From Triglochin maritima (taxonomy: Eukaryota > Streptophyta > Magnoliopsida > Alismatales > Juncaginaceae): a DNA stretch of 64,000 nt. Below the pieces are notes generated by a model that saw only the letters and a program-made list of their open reading frames with translations, ran no database searches and was not told the origin of the DNA. Location: the NCBI GenBank assembly GCA_963682175.1, contig OY821793.1:28789493-28853492 (forward strand), read 5' to 3'. This document shows positions 37,321-51,896 of this stretch, in pieces. The translations under genes and the position numbers were made by a program. Position 1 is the first letter of the stretch. Each line of letters starts with the position of its first letter.

Positions 37321-40300
37321 ACCTACAAGTGCGCTTTCACTTCCAAACGTATTTTTGAAGCGAATGCGGCAGGCCACTGCCGCTAGCACACACTAGGCCC
37401 TAGCGTGGCGCTGACATGCCAACTATGACAACACTAGGCTAGTGTCCATCGCCCGACCGCCAAATCACTCCGAGATGGGTGCGCCTCGTAGATAACGCGG
37501 ATGGATATGTGGGGTCCTAAGTTCGATAAACCGTGGTTGGGCCGCCTAAAGACCACTTAGAAACTAGGTGTGGGGCTGGCCACATGCCACGCGTGGAGCT
37601 GGCCAAAGGCCACTCCGTCGCCACCCTGCAGGCCAACACCAAATCGGCTGCGCCTCGAGCATCCGACCTCCAAATGGAGCGTTATAACTTGCATTACGTA
37701 GACAATTCATCCCTCTATCTGCCCCTAAAATTTCAGAGCAAACGCCCAAGTATTCGGGGTCGCGCCTCCTCCAAGAAGACGTAGCTCCCTACCAGCCACG
37801 CCCCCACATCATCAGCATTATTCATCTCATCGCGCCTCCCCCTACATACATCTAAATCGGGCATTCTAAGATGAGTTACCCATCCACTCCTCCTCACTAT
37901 GTGCTCGGGTGCCCAAATATAGACTAAGGCTCACCTAAGGTCCACTCAGGCCATTGCTTGGGACAAACAATGCGGCAGCTTCCACTTTGCCCGCGGGCAA
38001 CACCCATGGACTTCCAAACGTGTTTTGGAAGCGAATGGGGTAGGCAACAACCGTGGGAACCCAAGCATGGGCACGAGCAACGTCCCAAAGAACTTTCCCC
38101 ATGAGAAACCCCCATTCCCTTCCGGACGCGTTCGGAAGTGCACGGGAAGGCAACAACCTTGGGCAACCGAGCACGTCGAAGAGCAACTACCACAGGCACC
38201 TTGGTCTTTGCCCACGAGCAACCTCCATTTCACCTACAAGTGCGCTTTCACTTCCAAACGTGTTTTGGAAGCGAATGCGGCAGGCCACTGCCGCGAGCAC
38301 ACACTAGGCCCTAGCGTGGCGCTGACATGCCAACTATGACAACACTAGGCTAGTGTCCATCGCCCGACCGCCAAATCACTCCGAGATGGGTGCGCCTCGT
38401 AGATAACGCGGATGGATATGTGGGGTCCTAAGTTCCATAAACCGTGGTTGGGCCGCCTAAAGACCACTTAGAAACTAGGTGTGGGGCTGGCCACATGCCA
38501 CGCGTGGAGCTGGCCAAAGGCCACTGCGTCGCCACCCTGCAGGCCAACACCAAATCGGCTGCGCCTCGAGCATCCGACCTCCAAATCGAGCGTTCTAACT
38601 TGCATTACGTAGACAATTTATCCCTCTATCTGCCCCTAAAATTTCAGAGCAAACGCCCAAGTATTCGGGGTCGCGCCTCCTCCAAGAAGACGTAGCTCCC
38701 TACCAGCCACGCCCCCACATCATCAGCATTAGTCATCTCATCGCGCCTCCCCCTACATACATCTAAATCGGGCATTCTAAGATGAGTTACCCATCCACTC
38801 CTCCTCACTATGTGCTCGGGTGCCCAAATATAGACTAAGGCTCACCTAAGGTCCACTCAGGCCATTGCTTGGGACAAACAATGCGGCAGCTTCCACTTTG
38901 CCCGCGGGCAACACCCATGGACTTCCAAACGTGTTTTGGAAGCGAATGGGGTAGGCAACAACCGTGGGAACCCAAGCATGGGCACGAGCAACGTCCCAAA
39001 GAACTTTCCCCACAAGAAACCCCCATTCCCTTCCGGACGCGTTCGGAAGTGCACGGGAAGGCAACAACCTTGGGCAACCGAGCACGTCGAAGAGCAACTA
39101 CCACAGGCACCTTGGTCTTTGCCCACGAGCAACCTCCATTTCACCTACAAGTGCGCTTTCACTTCCAAACGTGTTTTGGAAGCGAATGCGGCAGGCCACT
39201 GCCGCGAGCACACACTAGGCCCTAGCGTGGCGCTGACATGCCAACTATGACAACACTAGGCTAGTGTCCATCGCCCGACCGCCAAATCACTCCGAGATGG
39301 GTGCGCCTCGTAGATAACGCGGATGGATATGTGGGGTCCTAAGTTCCATAAACCGTGGTTGGGCCGCCTAAAGACCACTTAGAAACTAGGTGTGGGGCTG
39401 GCCACATGCCACGCGTGGAGCTGGCCAAAGGCCACTGCGTCGCCACCCTGCAGGCCAACACCAAATCGGCTGCGCCTCGAGCATCCGACCTCCAAATCGA
39501 GCGTTCTAACTTGCATTACGTAGACAATTTATCCCTCTATCTGCCCCTAAAATTTCAGAGCAAACGCCCAAGTATTCGGGGTCGCGCCTCCTCCAAGAAG
39601 ACGTAGCTCCCTACCAGCCACGCCCCCACATCATCAGCATTATTCATCTCATCGCGCCTCCCCCTACATACATCTAAATCGGGCATTCTAAGATGAGTTA
39701 CCCATCCACTCCTCCTCACTATGTGCTCGGGTGCCCAAATATAGACTAAGGCTCACCTAAGGTCCACTCAGGCCATTGCTTGGGACAAACAATGCGGCAG
39801 CTTCCACTTTGCCCGCGGGCAACACCCATGGACTTCCAAACGTGTTTTGGAAGCGAATGGGGTAGGCAACAACCGTGGGAACCCAAGCATGGGCACGAGC
39901 AACGTCCCAAAGAACTTTCCCCACGAGAAACCCCCATTCCCTTCCGGACGCGTTCGGAAGTGCACGGGAAGGCAACAACCTTGGGCAACCGAGCACGTCG
40001 AAGAGCAACTACCACAGGCACCTTGGTCTTTGCCCACGAGCAACCTCCATTTCACCTACAAGTGCGCTTTCACTTCCAAACGTATTTTTGAAGCGAATGC
40101 GGCAGGCCACTGCCGCTAGCACACACTAGGCCCTAGCGTGGCGCTGACATGCCAACTATGACAACACTAGGCTAGTGTCCATCGCCCGACCGCCAAATCA
40201 CTCCGAGATGGGTGCGCCTCGTAGATAACGCGGATGGATATGTGGGGTCCTAAGTTCGATAAACCGTGGTTGGGCCGCCTAAAGACCACTTAGAAACTAG

Positions 40301-42786
40301 GTGTGGGGCTGGCCACATGCCACGCGTGGAGCTGGCCAAAGGCCACTCCGTCGCCACCCTGCAGGCCAACACCAAATCGGCTGCGCCTCGAGCATCCGAC
40401 CTCCAAATGGAGCGTTATAACTTGCATTACGTAGACAATTCATCCCTCTATCTGCCCCTAAAATTTCAGAGCAAACGCCCAAGTATTCGGGGTCGCGCCT
40501 CCTCCAAGAAGACGTAGCTCCCTACCAGCCACGCCCCCACATCATCAGCATTATTCATCTCATCGCGCCTCCCCCTACATACATCTAAATCGGGCATTCT
40601 AAGATGAGTTACCCATCCACTCCTCCTCACTATGTGCTCGGGTGCCCAAATATAGACTAAGGCTCACCTAAGGTCCACTCAGGCCATTGCTTGGGACAAA
40701 CAATGCGGCAGCTTCCACTTTGCCCGCGGGCAACACCCATGGACTTCCAAACGTGTTTTGGAAGCGAATGGGGTAGGCAACAACCGTGGGAACCCAAGCA
40801 TGGGCACGAGCAACGTCCCAAAGAACTTTCCCCACGAGAAACCCCCATTCCCTTCCGGACGCGTTCGGAAGTGCACGGGAAGGCAACAACCTTGGGCAAC
40901 CGAGCACGTCGAAGAGCAACTACCACAGGCACCTTGGTCTTTGCCCACGAGCAACCTCCATTTCACCTACAAGTGCGCTTTCACTTCCAAACGTGTTTTG
41001 GAAGCGAATGCGGCAGGCCACTGCCGCGAGCACACACTAGGCCCTAGCGTGGCGCTGACATGCCAACTATGACAACACTAGGCTAGTGTCCATCGCCCGA
41101 CCGCCAAATCACTCCGAGATGGGTGCGCCTCGTAGATAACGCGGATGGATATGTGGGGTCCTAAGTTCCATAAACCGTGGTTGGGCCGCCTAAAGACCAC
41201 TTAGAAACTAGGTGTGGGGCTGGCCACATGCCACGCGTGGAGCTGGCCAAAGGCCACTGCGTCGCCACCCTGCAGGCCAACACCAAATCGGCTGCGCCTC
41301 GAGCATCCGACCTCCAAATCGAGCGTTCTAACTTGCATTACGTAGACAATTTATCCCTCTATCTGCCCCTAAAATTTCAGAGCAAACGCCCAAGTATTCG
41401 GGGTCGCGCCTCCTCCAAGAAGACGTAGCTCCCTACCAGCCACGCCCCCACATCATCAGCATTAGTCATCTCATCGCGCCTCCCCCTACATACATCTAAA
41501 TCGGGCATTCTAAGATGAGTTACCCATCCACTCCTCCTCACTATGTGCTCGGGTGCCCAAATATAGACTAAGGCTCACCTAAGGTCCACTCAGGCCATTG
41601 CTTGGGACAAACAATGCGGCAGCTTCCACTTTGCCCGCGGGCAACACCCATGGACTTCCAAACGTGTTTTGGAAGCGAATGGGGTAGGCAACAACCGTGG
41701 GAACCCAAGCATGGGCACGAGCAACGTCCCAAAGAACTTTCCCCACGAGAAACCCCCATTCCCTTCCGGACGCGTTCGGAAGTGCACGGGAAGGCAACAA
41801 CCTTGGGCAACCGAGCACGTCGAAGAGCAACTACCACAGGCACCTTGGTCTTTGCCCACGAGCAACCTCCATTTCACCTACAAGTGCGCTTTCACTTCCA
41901 AACGTGTTTTGGAAGCGAATGCGGCAGGCCACTGCCGCGAGCACACACTAGGCCCTAGCGTGGCGCTGACATGCCAACTATGACAACACTAGGCTAGTGT
42001 CCATCGCCCGACCGCCAAATCACTCCGAGATGGGTGCGCCTCGTAGATAACGCGGATGGATATGTGGGGTCCTAAGTTCCATAAACCGTGGTTGGGCCGC
42101 CTAAAGACCACTTAGAAACTAGGTGTGGGGCTGGCCACATGCCACGCGTGGAGCTGGCCAAAGGCCACTGCGTCGCCACCCTGCAGGCCAACACCAAATC
42201 GGCTGCGCCTCGAGCATCCGACCTCCAAATCGAGCGTTCTAACTTGCATTACGTAGACAATTTATCCCTCTATCTGCCCCTAAAATTTCAGAGCAAACGC
42301 CCAAGTATTCGGGGTCGCGCCTCCTCCAAGAAGACGTAGCTCCCTACCAGCCACGCCCCCACATCATCAGCATTATTCATCTCATCGCGCCTCCCCCTAC
42401 ATACATCTAAATCGGGCATTCTAAGATGAGTTACCCATCCACTCCTCCTCACTATGTGCTCGGGTGCCCAAATATAGACTAAGGCTCACCTAAGGTCCAC
42501 TCAGGCCATTGCTTGGGACAAACAATGCGGCAGCTTCCACTTTGCCCGCGGGCAACACCCATGGACTTCCAAACGTGTTTTGGAAGCGAATGGGGTAGGC
42601 AACAACCGTGGGAACCCAAGCATGGGCACGAGCAACGTCCCAAAGAACTTTCCCCACGAGAAACCCCCATTCCCTTCCGGACGCGTTCGGAAGTGCACGG
42701 GAAGGCAACAACCTTGGGCAACCGAGCACGTCGAAGAGCAACTACCACAGGCACCTTGGTCTTTGCCCACGAGCAACCTCCATTTC
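37321..42786 (+). repeat. HOR block 7: two 2733-bp three-monomer units (M42-M44, M45-M47)
   Basis: Private variants recur 2733 bp apart: GCGTTATAACTT (near 37680 and 40413), GCATTAGTCATC (near 38726 and 41459) and the CGTATTTTTGAAGC start (near 37347 and 40080). The match is not complete: CCCCATGAG (near 38097) and CCCCACAAG (near 39009) occur only in the first unit. The second unit has either been partly converted or come from a slightly different template. Confidence 0.8.
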
Positions 42787-45700
42787 ACCTACAAGTGCGC
42801 TTTCACTTCCAAACGTGTTTTGGAAGCGAATGCGGCAGGCCACTGCCGCGAGCACACACTAGGCCCTAGCGTGGCGCTGACATGCCAACTATGACAACAC
42901 TAGGCTAGTGTCCATCGCCCGACCGCCAAATCACTCCGAGATGGGTGCGCCTCGTAGATAACGCGGATGGATATGTGGGGTCCTAAGTTCCATAAACCGT
43001 GGTTGGGCCGCCTAAAGACCACTTGGAAACTAGGTGTGGGGCTGGCCACATGCCACGCGTGGAGCTGGCCAAAGGCCACTGCGTCGCCACCCTGCAGGCC
43101 AACACCAAATCGGCTGCGCCTCGAGCATCCGACCTCCAAATCGAGCGTTCTAACTTGCATTACGTAGACAATTTATCCCTCTATCTGCCCCTAAAATTTC
43201 AGAGCAAACGCCCAAGTATTCTGGGTCGCGCCTCCTCCAAGAGGACGTAGCTCCCTACCAGCCACGCCCCCACATCATCAGCATTATTCATCTCATCGCG
43301 CCTCCCCCTACATACATCTAAATCGGGCATTCTAAGATGAGTTACCCATCCACTCCTCCTCACTATGTGCTCGGGTGCCCAAATATAGACTAAGGCTCAC
43401 CTAAGGTCCACTCAGGCCATTGCTTGGGACAAACAATGCGGCAGCTTCCACTTTGCCCGCGGGCAACACCCATGGACTTCCAAACGTGTTTTGGAAGCGA
43501 GTGGGGTAGGCAACAACCGTGGGAACCCAAGCATGGGCACGAGCAACGTCCCAAAGAACTTTCCCCACGAGAAACCCCCATTCCCTTCCGGACGCGTTCG
43601 GAAGTGCACGGGAAGGCAACAACCTTGGGCAACCGAGCACGTCGAAGAGCAACTACCACAGGCACCTTGGTCTTTGCCCACGAGTAACCTCCATTTCACC
43701 TACAAGTGCGCTTTCACTTCAAAACGTGTTTTGGAAGCGAATGCGGCAGGCCACTGCCGCGAGCACACACTAGGCCCTAGCGTGGCGATGACATGCCAAC
43801 TATGACAACACTAGGCTAGTGTCCATCGCCCGACCGCCAAATCACTCCGAGATGGGTGCGCCTCGTAGATAACGCGGATGGATATGTGGGGTCCTAAGTT
43901 CCATAAACCGTGGTTGGGCCGCCTAAAGACCACTTAGAAACTAGGTGTGGGGCTGGCCACATGCCACGCGTGGAGCTGGCCAAAGGCCACTGCGTCGCCA
44001 CCCTGCAGGCCAACACCAAATCGGCTGCGCCTCGAGCATCCGACCTCCAAATCGAGCGTTCTAACTTGCATTACGTAGACATTTCATCCCTCTATCGGCC
44101 CCTAAAATTTCAGAGCAAACGCCCAAGTATTCGGGGTCGCGCCTCCTCCAAGAAGACGTAGCTCCCTACCAGCCACGCCCCCACATCATCAGCATTCTTC
44201 ATCTCATCGCGCCTCCCCCTACATACATCTAAATCGGGCATTCTAAGAGGAGTTACCCATCCACTCCTCCTCACTATGTGCTCGGGTGCCCAAATATAGA
44301 CTAAGGCTCACCTAAGGTCCACTCAGGCCATTGCTTGGGACAAACAATGCGGCAGCTTCCACTTTGCCCGCGGGCAACACCCATGGACTTCCAAACGTGT
44401 TTTGGAAGCGAATGGGGTAGGCAACAACCGTGGGAACCCAAGCATGGGCACGAGCAACGTCCCAAAGAACTTTCCCCACGAGAAACCCCCATTCCCTTCC
44501 GGACGCGTTCGGAAGTGCACGGGAAGGCAACAACCTTGGGCAACCGAGCACGTCGAAGAGCAACTACCACAGGCACCTTGGTCTTTGCCCACGAGCAACC
44601 TCCATTTCACCTACAAGTGCGCTTTCACTTCCAAACGTGTTTTGGAAGCGAATGCGGCAGGCCACTGCCGCGAGCACACACTAGGCCCTAGCGTGGCGCT
44701 GACATGCCAACTATGACAACACTAGGCTAGTGTCCATCGCCCGACCGCCAAATCACTCCGAGATGGGTGCGCCTCGTAGATAACGCGGATGGATATGTGG
44801 GGTCCTAAGTTCCATAAACCGTGGTTGGGCCGCCTAAAGACCACTTGGAAACTAGGTGTGGGGCTGGCCACATGCCACGCGTGGAGCTGGCCAAAGGCCA
44901 CTGCGTCGCCACCCTGCAGGCCAACACCAAATCGGCTGCGCCTCGAGCATCCGACCTCCAAATCGAGCGTTCTAACTTGCATTACGTAGACAATTTATCC
45001 CTCTATCTGCCCCTAAAATTTCAGAGCAAACGCCCAAGTATTCTGGGTCGCGCCTCCTCCAAGAGGACGTAGCTCCCTACCAGCCACGCCCCCACATCAT
45101 CAGCATTATTCATCTCATCGCGCCTCCCCCTACATACATCTAAATCGGGCATTCTAAGATGAGTTACCCATCCACTCCTCCTCACTATGTGCTCGGGTGC
45201 CCAAATATAGACTAAGGCTCACCTAAGGTCCACTCAGGCCATTGCTTGGGACAAACAATGCGGCAGCTTCCACTTTGCCCGCGGGCAACACCCATGGACT
45301 TCCAAACGTGTTTTGGAAGCGAGTGGGGTAGGCAACAACCGTGGGAACCCAAGCATGGGCACGAGCAACGTCCCAAAGAACTTTCCCCACGAGAAACCCC
45401 CATTCCCTTCCGGACGCGTTCGGAAGTGCACGGGAAGGCAACAACCTTGGGCAACCGAGCACGTCGAAGAGCAACTACCACAGGCACCTTGGTATTTGCC
45501 CACGAGCAACCTCCATTTCACCTACAAGTGCGCTTTCACTTCAAAACGTGTTTTGGAAGCGAATGCGGCAGGCCACTGCCGCGAGCACACACTAGGCCCT
45601 AGCGTGGCGATGACATGCCAACTATGACAACACTAGGCTAGTGTCCATCGCCCGACCGCCAAATCACTCCGAGATGGGTGCGCCTCGTAGATAACGCGGA

Positions 45701-46430
45701 TGGATATGTGGGGTCCTAAGTTCCATAAACCGTGGTTGGGCCGCCTAAAGACCACTTAGAAACTAGGTGTGGGGCTGGCCACATGCCACGCGTGGAGCTG
45801 GCCAAAGGCCACTGCGTCGCCACCCTGCAGGCCAACACCAAATCGGCTGCGCCTCGAGCATCCGACCTCCAAATCGAGCGTTCTAACTTGCATTACGTAG
45901 ACATTTCATCCCTCTATCGGCCCCTAAAATTTCAGAGCAAACGCCCAAGTATTCGGGGTCGCGCCTCCTCCAAGAAGACGTAGCTCCCTACCAGCCACGC
46001 CCCCACATCATCAGCATTCTTCATCTCATCGCGCCTCCCCCTACATACATCTAAATCGGGCATTCTAAGAGGAGTTACCCATCCACTCCTCCTCACTATG
46101 TGCTCGGGTGCCCAAATATAGACTAAGGCTCACCTAAGGTCCACTCAGGCCATTGCTTGGGACAAACGATGCGGCAGCTTCCACTTTGCCCGCGGGCAAC
46201 ACCCATGGACTTCCAAACGTGTTTTGGAAGCGAATGGGGTAGGCAACAACCGTGGGAACCCAAGCATGGGCACGAGCAACGTCCCAAAGAACTTTCCCCA
46301 CGAGAAACCCCCATTCCCTTCCGGACGCGTTCGGAAGTGCACGGGAAGGCAACAACCTTAAGCAACCGAGCACGTCGAAGAGCAACTACCACAGGCACCT
46401 TGGTCTTTGCCCACGAGCAACCTCCATTTC
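42787..46430 (+). repeat. HOR block 8: two 1822-bp dimer units (M48-M51)
   Basis: M48 and M50 share CACTTGGAAAC, TATTCTGGGTCGC, CAAGAGGACG and GCGAGTGGGG. M49 and M51 share ACTTCAAAACG, GTGGCGATGAC, GACATTTCATCC and the ATTCTTC with GAGGAG haplotype. M51 then diverges in its second half (CCTTAAGCAACC near 46358). CACTTGGAAAC removes the TAG that ends an out-of-frame ORF in other copies. Confidence 0.85.
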
Positions 46431-49400
46431 ACCTACAAGTGCTCTTTCACTTCCAAACGTGTTTTTGAAGCGAATGCGGCAGGCCACTGCCGCTAGCACA
46501 CACTAGGCCCTAGCGTGGCGCTGACATGCCAACTATGACAACACTAGGCTAGTGTCCATCGCCCGACCGCCAAATCACTCCGAGATGGGTGCGCCTCGTA
46601 GATAACGCGGATGGATATGTGGGGTCCTAAGTTCCATAAACCGTGGTTGGGCCGCCTAAAGACCACTTGGAAACTAGGTGTGGGGCTGGCCACATGCCAC
46701 GCGTGGAGCTGGCCAAAGGCCACTGCGTCGCCACCCTGCAGGCCAACACCAAATCGGCTGCGCCTCGAGCATCCGACCTCCAAATCGAGCGTTCTAACTT
46801 GCATTACGTAGACAATTTATCCCTCTATCTGCCCCTAAAATTTCAGAGCAAACGCCCAAGTATTCGGGGTCGCGCCTCCTCCAAGAAGACGTAGCTCCCT
46901 ACCAGCCACGCCCCCACATCATCAGCATTATTCATCTCATCGCGCCTCCCCCTACATACATCTAAATCGGGCATTCTAAGATGAGTTACCCATCCACTCC
47001 TCCTCACTATGTATTCGGGTGCCCAAATATAGACTAAGGCTCACCTAAGGTCCACTCAGGCCATTGCTTGGGACAAACAATGCGGCAGCTTCCACTTTGC
47101 CGGCGGGCAACACCCATGGACTTCCAAACGTGTTTTGGAAGCGAATGGGGTAGGCAACAACCGTGGGAACCCAAGCATGGGCACGAGCAACGTCCCAAAG
47201 AACTTTCCCCACGAGAAACCCCCATTCCCTTCCGGACGCGTTCGGAAGTGCACGGGAAGGCAACAACCTTGGGCAACCGAGCACGTCGAAGAGCAACTAC
47301 CACAGGCACCTTGGTCTTTGCCCACGAGCAACCTCCATTTCACCTACAAGTGCGCTTTCACTTCCAAACGTGTTTTGGAAGCAAATGCGGCAGGCCACTG
47401 CCGCGAGCACACACTAGGCCCTAGCGTGGCGCTGACATGCCAACTATGACAACACTAGGCTAGTGTCCATCGCCCGACCGCCAAATCACTCCGAGATGGG
47501 TGCGCCTCGTAGATAACGCGGATGGATATGTGGGGTCCTAAGTTCCATAAACCGTGGTTGGGCCGCCTAAAGACCACTTGGAAACTAGGTGTGGGGCTGG
47601 CCACATGCCACGCGTGGAGCTGGCCAAAGGCCACTGCGTCGCCACCCTGCAGGCCAACACCAAATCGGCTGCGCCTCGAGCATCCGACCTCCAAATCGAG
47701 TGTTCTAACTTGCATTACGTAGAAAATTCATCCCTCTATCTGCCCCTAAAATGTCAGAGCAAACGCCCAAGTATTCGGGGTCGCGCCTCCTCCAATAAGA
47801 CGTAGCTCCCTACCAGCCACGCCCCCACATCATCAGCATTATTCATCTCATCGCGCCTCCCCCTACATACATCTAAATCGGGCATTCTAAGATGAGTTAC
47901 CCATCCACTCCTCCTCACTATGTGCTCGGGTGCCCAAATATAGACTAAGGCTCACCTAAGGTCCACTCAGGCCATTGCTTGGGACAAACGATGCGGCAGC
48001 TTCCACTTTGCCCGCGGGCAACACCCATGGACTTCCAAACGTGTTTTGGAAGCGAATGGGGTAGGCAACAACCGTGGGAACCCAAGCATGGGCACGAGCA
48101 ACGTCCCAAAGAACTTTCCCCACGAGAAACCCCCATTCCCTTCCGGACGCGTTCGGAAGTGCACGGGAAGGCAACAACCTTGGGCAACCGAGCACGTCGA
48201 AGAGCAACTACCACAGGCACCTTGGTCTTTGCCCACGAGCAACCTCCATTTCACCTACAAGTGCGCTTTCACTTCCAAACGTGTTTTGGAAGCGAATGCG
48301 GCAGGCCACTGCCGCGAGCACACACTAGGCCCTAGCGTGGCGCTGACATGCCAACTATGACAACACTAGGCTAGTGTCCATCGCCCGACCGCCAAATCAC
48401 TCCGAGATGGGTGCGCCTCGTAGATAACGCGGATGGATATGTGGGGTCCTAAGTTCCATAAACCGTGGTTGGGCCGCCTAAAGACCACTTGGAAACTAGG
48501 TGTGGGGCTGGCCACATGCCACGCGTGGAGCTGGCCAAAGGCCACTGCGTCGCCACCCTGCAGGCCAACACCAAATCGGCTGCGCCTCGAGCATCCGACC
48601 TTCAAATCGAGCGTTCTAACTTGCATTACGTAGACAATTTATCCCTCTATCTGCCCCTAAAATTTCAGAGCAAACGCCCAAGTATTCGGGGTCGCGCCTC
48701 CTCCAAGAGGACGTAGCTCCCTACCAGCCACGCCCCCACATCATCAGCATTATTCATCTCATCGCGCCTCCCCCTACATACATCTAAATCGGGCATTCTA
48801 AGATGAGTTACCCATCCACTCCTCCTCACTATGTGCTCGGGTGCCCAAATATAGACTAAGGCTCACCTAAGGTCCACTCAGGCCATTGCTTGGGACAAAC
48901 AATGCGGCAGCTTCCACTTTGCCCGCGGGCAACACCCATGGACTTCCAAACGTGTTTTGGAAGCGAATGGGGTAGGCAACAACCGTGGGAACCCAAGCAT
49001 GGGCACGAGCAACGTCCCAAAGAACTTTCCCCACGAGAAACCCCCATTCCCTTCCGGACGCGTTCGGAAGTGCACGGGAAGGCAACAACCTTGGGCAACC
49101 GAGCACGTCGAAGAGCAACTACCACAGGCACCTTGGTCTTTGCCCACGAGCAACCTCCATTTCACCTACAAGTGCGCTTTCACTTCCAAACGTGTTTTGG
49201 AAGCGAATGCGACAGGCCACTGCCGCGAGCACACACTAGGCCCTAGCGTGGCGCTGACATGCCAACTATGACAACACTAGGCTAGTGTCCATCGCCCGAC
49301 CGCCAAATCACTCCGAGATGGGTGCGCCTCGTAGATAACGCGGATGGATATGTGGGGTCCTAAGTTCCATAAACCGTGGTTGGGCCGCCTAAAGACCACT

Positions 49401-51896
49401 TAGAAACTAGGTGTGGGGCTGGCCACATGCCACGCGTGGAGCTGGCCAAAGGCCACTGCGTCGCCACCCTGCAGGCCAACACCAAATCGGCTGCGCCTCG
49501 AGCATCCGACCTCCAAATCGAGCGTTCTAACTTGCATTACGTAGACAATTCATCCCTCTATCTGCCCCTAACATTTCAGAGTAAACGCCCAAGTATTCGG
49601 GGTCGCGCCTCCTCCAAGAAGACGCAGCTCCCTACCAGCCACGCCCCCACATCATCAGCATTCTTCATCTCATCGCGCCTAGCCCTACATACATCTAAAT
49701 CGGGCATTCTAAGAGGAGTTACCCATCCACTCCTCCTCACTATGTGCTCGGGTGCCCAAATATAGACTAAGGCTCACCTAAGGTCCACTCAGGCCATTGC
49801 TTGGGACAAACGATGCGGCAGCTTCCACTTTGCCCGCGGGCAACACCCATGGACTTCCAAACGTGTTTTGGAAGCGAATGGGGTAGGCAACAACCGTGGG
49901 AACCCAAGCATGGGCACGAGCAACGTCCCAAAGAACTTTCCCCACGAGAAACCCCCATTCCCTTCCGGACGCGTTCGGAAGTGCACGGGAAGGCAACAAC
50001 CTTGGGCAACCGAGCACGTCGAAGAGCAACTACCACAGGCACCTTCGTCTTTGCCCACGAGCAACCTCCATTTCACCTACAAGTGCTCTTTCACTTCCAA
50101 ATGTGTTTTTGAAGCGAATGCGGCAGGCCACTGCCGCTAGCACACACTAGGCCCTAGCGTGGCGCTGACATGCCAACTATGACAACACTAGGCTAGTGTC
50201 CATCGCCCGACCGCCAAATCACTCCGAGATGGGTGCGCCTCGTAGATAACGCGGATGGATATGTGGGGTCCTAAGTTCCATAAACCGTGGTTGGGCCGCC
50301 TAAAGACCACTTGGAAACTAGGTGTGGGGCTGGCCACATGCCACGCGTGGAGCTGGCCAAAGGCCACTGCGTCGCCACCCTGCAGGCCAACACCTAATCG
50401 GCTGCGCCTCGAGCATCCGACCTCCAAATCGAGCGTTCTAACTTGCATTACGTAGACAATTTATCCCTCTATCTGCCCCTAAAATTTCAGAGCAAACGCC
50501 CAAGTATTCGGGGTCGCGCCTCCTCCAAGAAGACGTAGCTCCCTACCAGCCACGCCCCCACATCATCAGCATTCTTCATCTCATCGCGCCTCCCCCTACA
50601 TACATCTAAATCGGGCATTCTAAGATGAGTTACCCATCCACTCCTCCTCACTATGTGCTCGGGTGCCCAAATATAGACTAAGGCTCACCTAAGGTCCACT
50701 CAGGCCATTGCTTGGGACAAACAATGCGGCAGCTTCCACTTTGCCCGCGGGCAACACCCATGGACTTCCAAACGTGTTTTGGAAGCGAATGGGGTAGGCA
50801 ACAACCGTGGGAACCCAAGCATGGGCACGAGCAACGTCCCAAAGAACTTTCCCCATGAGAAACCCCCATTCCCTTCCGGACGCGTTCGGAAGTGCACGGG
50901 AAGGCAACAACCTTGGGCAACCGAGCACGTCGAAGAGCAACTACCACAGGCACCTTGGTCTTTGCCCACGAGCAACCTCCATTTCACCTACAAGTGCGCT
51001 TTCACTTCCAAACGTGTTTTGGAAGCGAATGCGGCAGGCCACTGCCGCGAGCACACACTAGGCCCTAGCGTGGCGCTGACATGCCAACTATGACAACACT
51101 AGGCTAGTGTCCATCGCCCGACCGCCAAATCACTCCGAGATGGGTGCGCCTCGTAGATAACGCGGATGGATATGTGGGGTCCTAAGTTCCATAAACCGTG
51201 GTTGGGCCGCCTAAAGACCACTTAGAAACTAGGTGTGGGGCTGGCCACATGCCACGCGTGGAGCTGGCCAAAGGCCACTGCGTCGCCACCCTGCAGGCCA
51301 ACACCAAATCGGCTGCGCCTCGAGCATCCGACCTCCAAATCGAGCGTTCTAACTTGCATTACGTAGACATTTCATCCCTCTATCGGCCCCTAAAATTTCA
51401 GAGCAAACGCCCAAGTATTCGGGGTCGCGCCTCCTCCAAGAAGACGTAGCTCCCTACCAGCCACGCCCCCACATCATCAGCATTCTTCATCTCATCGCGC
51501 CTCCCCCTACATACATCTAAATCGGGCATTCTAAGAGGAGTTACCCATCCACTCCTCCTCACTATGTGCTCGGGTGCCCAAATATAGACTAAGGCTCACC
51601 TAAGGTCCACTCAGGCCATTGCTTGGGACAAACGATGCGGCAGCTTCCACTTTGCCCGCGGGCAACACCCATGGACTTCCAAACGTGTTTTGGAAGCGAA
51701 TGGGGTAGGCAACAACCGTGGGAACCCAAGCATGGGCACGAGCAACGTCCCAAAGAACTTTCCCCACGAGAAACCCCCATTCCCTTCCGGACGCGTTCGG
51801 AAGTGCACGGGAAGGCAACAACCTTGGGCAACCGAGCACGTCGAAGAGCAACTACCACAGGCACCTTGGTCTTTGCCCACGAGCAACCTCCATTTC
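46431..51896 (+). repeat. M52-M57: gamma monomers related to block 8, no clean HOR
   Basis: M52, M53, M54 and M56 carry CACTTGGAAAC. M57 carries GACATTTCATCC and TATCGGCCC, like M49 and M51. Private changes: TATGTATTCGGG in M52 (near 47009), AAAATGTCAG in M53 (near 47749), GACCTTCAAATC in M54 (near 48598), GACGCAGCTCCC in M55 (near 49621) and CACCTAATCGG in M56 (near 50391). M56 joins two haplotypes. Confidence 0.75.

Noticed and set aside
49376..49765. 129-codon ORF on the + strand in M55
   Set aside because: It is the usual 83-codon satellite ORF lengthened because one stop (TAG) became CAG in this copy. The equivalent frame is closed in other copies, and M22 and M56 have premature stops in it. 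There is no sign of coding constraint.
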